This document shows, one piece after another, positions 5,731 through 8,119 of a DNA stretch of 8,119 nucleotides. Below the pieces are notes generated by a model. The model was not told the DNA's origin, searched no databases, and saw only the letters and a list, made by a program, of their open reading frames with translations. This DNA is from AC-37 sp035275105 (GTDB lineage: Bacteria; Actinomycetota; Thermoleophilia; Solirubrobacterales; Thermoleophilaceae), in the NCBI GenBank assembly GCA_035275105.1, contig DATENL010000306.1:1-8119 (forward strand), in the 5' to 3' direction. The position numbers and the translations under genes were made by a program. The stretch's first letter is position 1; each line of letters begins with the position of its first letter.

Positions 5731-7673
5731 GAGGGGTCGGGGCCCGCTTCGACGGCGGCGCCGCGGGCGGCGATCTCCGCCCGCGCCCGCTCGGCGAAGT
5801 CGGTCACCGCCATCGGGCCCGCGTCGCCCTCGCGGTGCCGGCGGACCGCGACCTCGCCGGCCTCCTCCTCGCGGTCGCCCACGACGAGCATGTAGGGCGC
5901 CTTGCGGAGCTCCCCGTCGCGGATCTTCTTGCCGATCGACTCGGTGCGGTCGTCCACCTCGGCCCGGATCCCGTCGGCCGCCAGGCGCTCCGCGACGGAC
6001 CGTGCATACGGCACGTGGCGGTCCGCGATCGGCAGCACCAGCGCCTGCACCGGCGCCAGCCAGAGCGGGAACTCGCCCGCGTAGTGCTCGATCAGGATCC
6101 CGATGAAGCGCTCGAACGAGCCGAGCAGGGCGCGGTGGATCATCACCGGCCGGTGCTCGGCGTTGTCGGCCCCGGTGTAGGTGAGCTCGAACTGCTCCGG
6201 CATGTAGTAGTCGAGCTGCACGGTGCCGAGCTGCCACGACCGTCCGATCGAGTCGGTCATGTGGAGGTCGATCTTGGGGCCGTAGAACGCGCCGTCGCCC
6301 TCGTTCAGGTCGTACGCCAGCCCCTTGTCGTCGAGCGCCTTCGCCAGCGCGGCCTCGGCGCGGTCCCACATCTCTTCGGCGCCGACCCGCTTCTCGGGCC
6401 GCGTGGACAGCTCGAGTCGCGGCTCGAAGCCGAAGACGTCGTAGATCGCGAAGCCGAAGTCGAGGCAGCGCTGGACCTCCTCCTCGATCTGCTCCTCGGT
6501 GCAGAAGATGTGTGCGTCGTCCTGGGTGATGTGGCGCACCCGGAGGAGGCCGTGGAGGGTGCCGCTGGGCTCGTGCCTGTGCACCAGCCCCTGCTCGGAG
6601 TAGCGGATCGGGAGGTCCCGGTACGAGCGCCGCTCCGACGCGTAGATCTGCACGTGGGCCGGGCAGTTCATGGGCTTGAGCCCCATCTGCCGGCCCTCGA
6701 CGTCGGTGAAGTACATGTTGTCGCGGTAGACGTGCCAGTGGCCGGAGCGCTTCCACAGCTCGGCGTCGTAGAGGATCGGCGTCCTCACCTCGCGGTAGCC
6801 GCGGCTTCGGTTCTCCTCGCGCCAGAGGCCGGTGAGCTCGTTCCAGAGGGCCATCCCGGCCGGCTGCCAGAACGGCGAGCCGGGCGACAGCTCGCTGAAC
6901 ATGAACAGCTCGAGCTCGCGACCGAGCTTGCGGTGATCGCGCGCCCGTGCCTCCTCGAGCCGCCGCAGGTGCTCGTCGAGGTCCTCCTTCGACAGGAAGG
7001 CGGTCCCGTAGATGCGCGTGAGCATGGGCCTGTCCGAGTCGCCCCGCCAGTAGGCGCCCGCGACGGAGGTGAGCTTGAACGCCTTGATCCGCTTGGTCGT
7101 GGGACCGTGCGGGCCCCGGCAGAGGTCCGTGAAGGGGCCGTTCCGGTAGAGCGAGACCGACTCGACCCCCTCGTCGCGGACCAGGTCCTCGATCAGCTCG
7201 ACCTTGTAGGGCTGCTCCTCGCCCCGGAAGCGCTCGAGGGCGGCGTCCGGCGTCACGTCCGTGCGCTCGAACTCCTCGTCCGCCTTGATGTGGCGGCGCA
7301 TCGCCTCCTCGATCCGCGGGAGGTCGGCCTCGCCGACGGTCACCCCCTCGGGGAACTCGAAGTCGTAGTAGAAGCCGTCCTCGATCGGTGGGCCGATCGA
7401 GACCTTCGTGCCCGGGTAGAGCTCGACGACGGCCGTCGCGAGCACGTGGGCGGCGTCGTGCCTGATGAGCTCGAGCGCCTCGCCGCTCTTCGAGGTGATG
7501 ATGTTGAGGGTCTTGCCCTCCTCGACCGGCGCGGACAGGTCGCGAAGGTCGCCGTTCTGCCTGTATGCGAGCGCGGCACGTGCGAGGCCCTCGCCGATCG
7601 CGCGGGCGGCGTCGGCCCCGGTGGCGCCGTCGTCGAGCTCCAGCGTGTTGCCGTCGGGGAGCGGAACCTGCAT
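5727..7673 (-). CDS. thrS: Threonyl-tRNA synthetase
   Basis: Class II synthetase that charges tRNA-Thr and edits mischarged Ser-tRNA-Thr. The chosen ATG at 7673 gives 648 residues, close to the 642 of E. coli, and begins MQVPLPDGNTLELDDG, the usual start of the TGS domain (1-60). A GTG at 7736 would add 21 residues with no family counterpart. The editing domain shows HDAAH (72-76) and CRGPH (185-189). The catalytic core has the zinc ligands Cys337 (MNCPAH), His388 (QDDAHIF) and His513 (MIHRALLG), and motif 2 Arg366 in LVHRHEPSG. The anticodon-binding domain fills about 545-640 (LPIADRHVPYA, GKKIRDGELRKAPYMLVVGD). All key residues are present. No clear Shine-Dalgarno precedes the ATG. The gene is upstream of infC on the same strand and divergent from a secreted-protein gene. 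Confidence 0.97.
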   Translation of the reverse strand: MQVPLPDGNTLELDDGATGADAARAIGEGLARAALAYRQNGDLRDLSAPVEEGKTLNIITSKSGEALELIRHDAAHVLATAVVELYPGTKVSIGPPIEDGFYYDFEFPEGVTVGEADLPRIEEAMRRHIKADEEFERTDVTPDAALERFRGEEQPYKVELIEDLVRDEGVESVSLYRNGPFTDLCRGPHGPTTKRIKAFKLTSVAGAYWRGDSDRPMLTRIYGTAFLSKEDLDEHLRRLEEARARDHRKLGRELELFMFSELSPGSPFWQPAGMALWNELTGLWREENRSRGYREVRTPILYDAELWKRSGHWHVYRDNMYFTDVEGRQMGLKPMNCPAHVQIYASERRSYRDLPIRYSEQGLVHRHEPSGTLHGLLRVRHITQDDAHIFCTEEQIEEEVQRCLDFGFAIYDVFGFEPRLELSTRPEKRVGAEEMWDRAEAALAKALDDKGLAYDLNEGDGAFYGPKIDLHMTDSIGRSWQLGTVQLDYYMPEQFELTYTGADNAEHRPVMIHRALLGSFERFIGILIEHYAGEFPLWLAPVQALVLPIADRHVPYARSVAERLAADGIRAEVDDRTESIGKKIRDGELRKAPYMLVVGDREEEAGEVAVRRHREGDAGPMAVTDFAERARAEIAARGAAVEAGPDPS

Positions 7674-7756
7674 CGGAGCTGAACTTATCGCGCGTGCAGG
7701 CGTATGGGCGATCGCTCCCACTGTGACGCTGCGCACATTGGGCTCTGGCGCATAGG

Positions 7757-7885
7757 GCTACCTACAGGGGAGCGGACCCTCCGTACGGCGTAGCGCTGCG
7801 AGCGGTCCGGGAGATCGCGCCCCCGCGGCGCGGGGGTGAGGAGAGAGCAGGCCCGTTCCCGACACACCGGGAGGTGTGCTCTTTC
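7757..7885 (+). promoter_or_regulatory. Hairpin-rich leader upstream of a secreted-protein gene
   Basis: The 212-bp divergent gap between thrS and the plus-strand gene holds several inverted repeats near the latter. CGGACC (7773-7778) pairs with GGTCCG (7804-7809) and encloses the palindromes CCGTACGG (7781-7788) and AGCGCT (7792-7797). CCCCCG (7820-7825) pairs with CGGGGG (7831-7836). CACACC (7863-7868) pairs with GGTGTG (7873-7878) across a GGGA loop, which holds part of the Shine-Dalgarno. The series looks like a structured 5' untranslated RNA that could control translation. Some islands (ACAGGGGA, GGGGTGA, GCAGG, CCCGACA) recall the order of conserved blocks in the ydaO/c-di-AMP riboswitch, but the GCUAAC block is missing, so that identity is only a guess. 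No convincing promoter was found. Confidence 0.4.
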
Positions 7886-8119
7886 GTGAGGAAGCTGATA
7901 GCTGCTGCGCTCGTTTCTGTGGCGGCATTGATACCGGCCCTGGCACTCGCCGCGGACGCGGCGGAGACCGACGCCGAGGCGCTCGAGGGCGCTCGGCGCG
8001 CCCCGGCCACCGAGACCGACGCGGTCACGTCGCTCGCGCACCACAAGGCGCGCGCGCTGGACGAGATCGCCGACCGCCGGGACCGGCGCCGTGAGGCGCG
8101 CCGGCGGAAGGCGCGCGAG
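7886..8119 (+). CDS. Secreted protein, N-terminal part only; function unknown
   Basis: The first 78 codons of a gene running off the right edge. A GTG start at 7886 is preceded by a good Shine-Dalgarno, GGGAGGTG (7869-7876), about 9 nt upstream. The product begins with a typical Sec signal peptide: MRKL, a hydrophobic stretch IAAALVSVAALIPALALA, and a likely cleavage site around residues 22-23. The mature part starts acidic (ADAAETDAEALEGA). It then becomes a strongly charged, Arg-rich helical stretch (LAHHKARALDEIADRRDRRR, then EARRRKARE) that may form a coiled coil. Such N-termini occur in exported actinobacterial cell-wall enzymes, but no enzymatic domain is visible here, so no function is assigned. 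Confidence 0.75.
   Translation, partial: MRKLIAAALVSVAALIPALALAADAAETDAEALEGARRAPATETDAVTSLAHHKARALDEIADRRDRRREARRRKARE

Noticed and set aside
5097..7682. 861-codon open frame on the plus strand opposite thrS and infC
   Set aside because: It lies antisense to two genes with full family motifs. High GC content keeps the opposite frame free of stops, and its product is Arg/Leu/Val-rich with no recognisable domain.
7683..7688. TAAGTT as a -10 element for thrS on the minus strand
   Set aside because: No -35-like hexamer lies 16-19 nt upstream, and the distance to the ATG is very short; support is insufficient.
7674..7736. Upstream GTG extension of thrS adding 21 residues
   Set aside because: The ATG at 7673 starts exactly at the conserved TGS domain and gives the normal family length; the extension has no family counterpart.
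7738..7766. Possible plus-strand promoter with TTGGGC as -35
   Set aside because: No acceptable -10 hexamer occurs at a suitable distance (only CCTACA or TACCTA), so the match is too weak.

Overview
The window is very GC-rich bacterial DNA with tightly packed genes. Gene content and order point to a high-GC actinobacterium-type genome. A deep lineage such as Thermoleophilia is possible, but that is an inference from composition and protein style, not a proven placement.

Almost everything lies on the minus strand and forms a classic translation cluster. In transcription order (right to left) it reads thrS (threonyl-tRNA synthetase), infC (IF3), rpmI (L35), rplT (L20), a SpoU/TrmH-family RNA methyltransferase, pheS and pheT (both PheRS subunits, pheT cut by the left edge). 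This is the thrS-infC-rpmI-rplT-pheST order known from many bacteria. A GNAT acetyltransferase gene on the plus strand sits between infC and rpmI and breaks the usual infC-rpmI-rplT unit. Overlapping stop/start codons couple rpmI to rplT, the methyltransferase to pheS, and pheS to pheT. A strong-looking promoter overlaps the thrS stop codon and probably drives infC. A textbook intrinsic terminator lies between rplT and the methyltransferase gene.

At the right edge, divergent from thrS, a plus-strand gene begins that encodes a secreted protein with a clear signal peptide and an Arg-rich charged helix. Its upstream region is rich in hairpins and may be a structured regulatory leader.

The most unusual item is a 60-bp, in-frame, nested palindromic element inside pheT. 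It consists of two 30-bp quasi-palindromic repeats that together form a 28-bp hairpin, and it adds a Cys/Thr-rich decapeptide repeat to a loop of the B5 domain. IF3 also carries an unusual 56-residue Glu-Lys-Pro-Ala repeat tail. No complete mobile element, CRISPR array, tRNA or rRNA was seen. No gene-free stretch exceeds about 210 bp.
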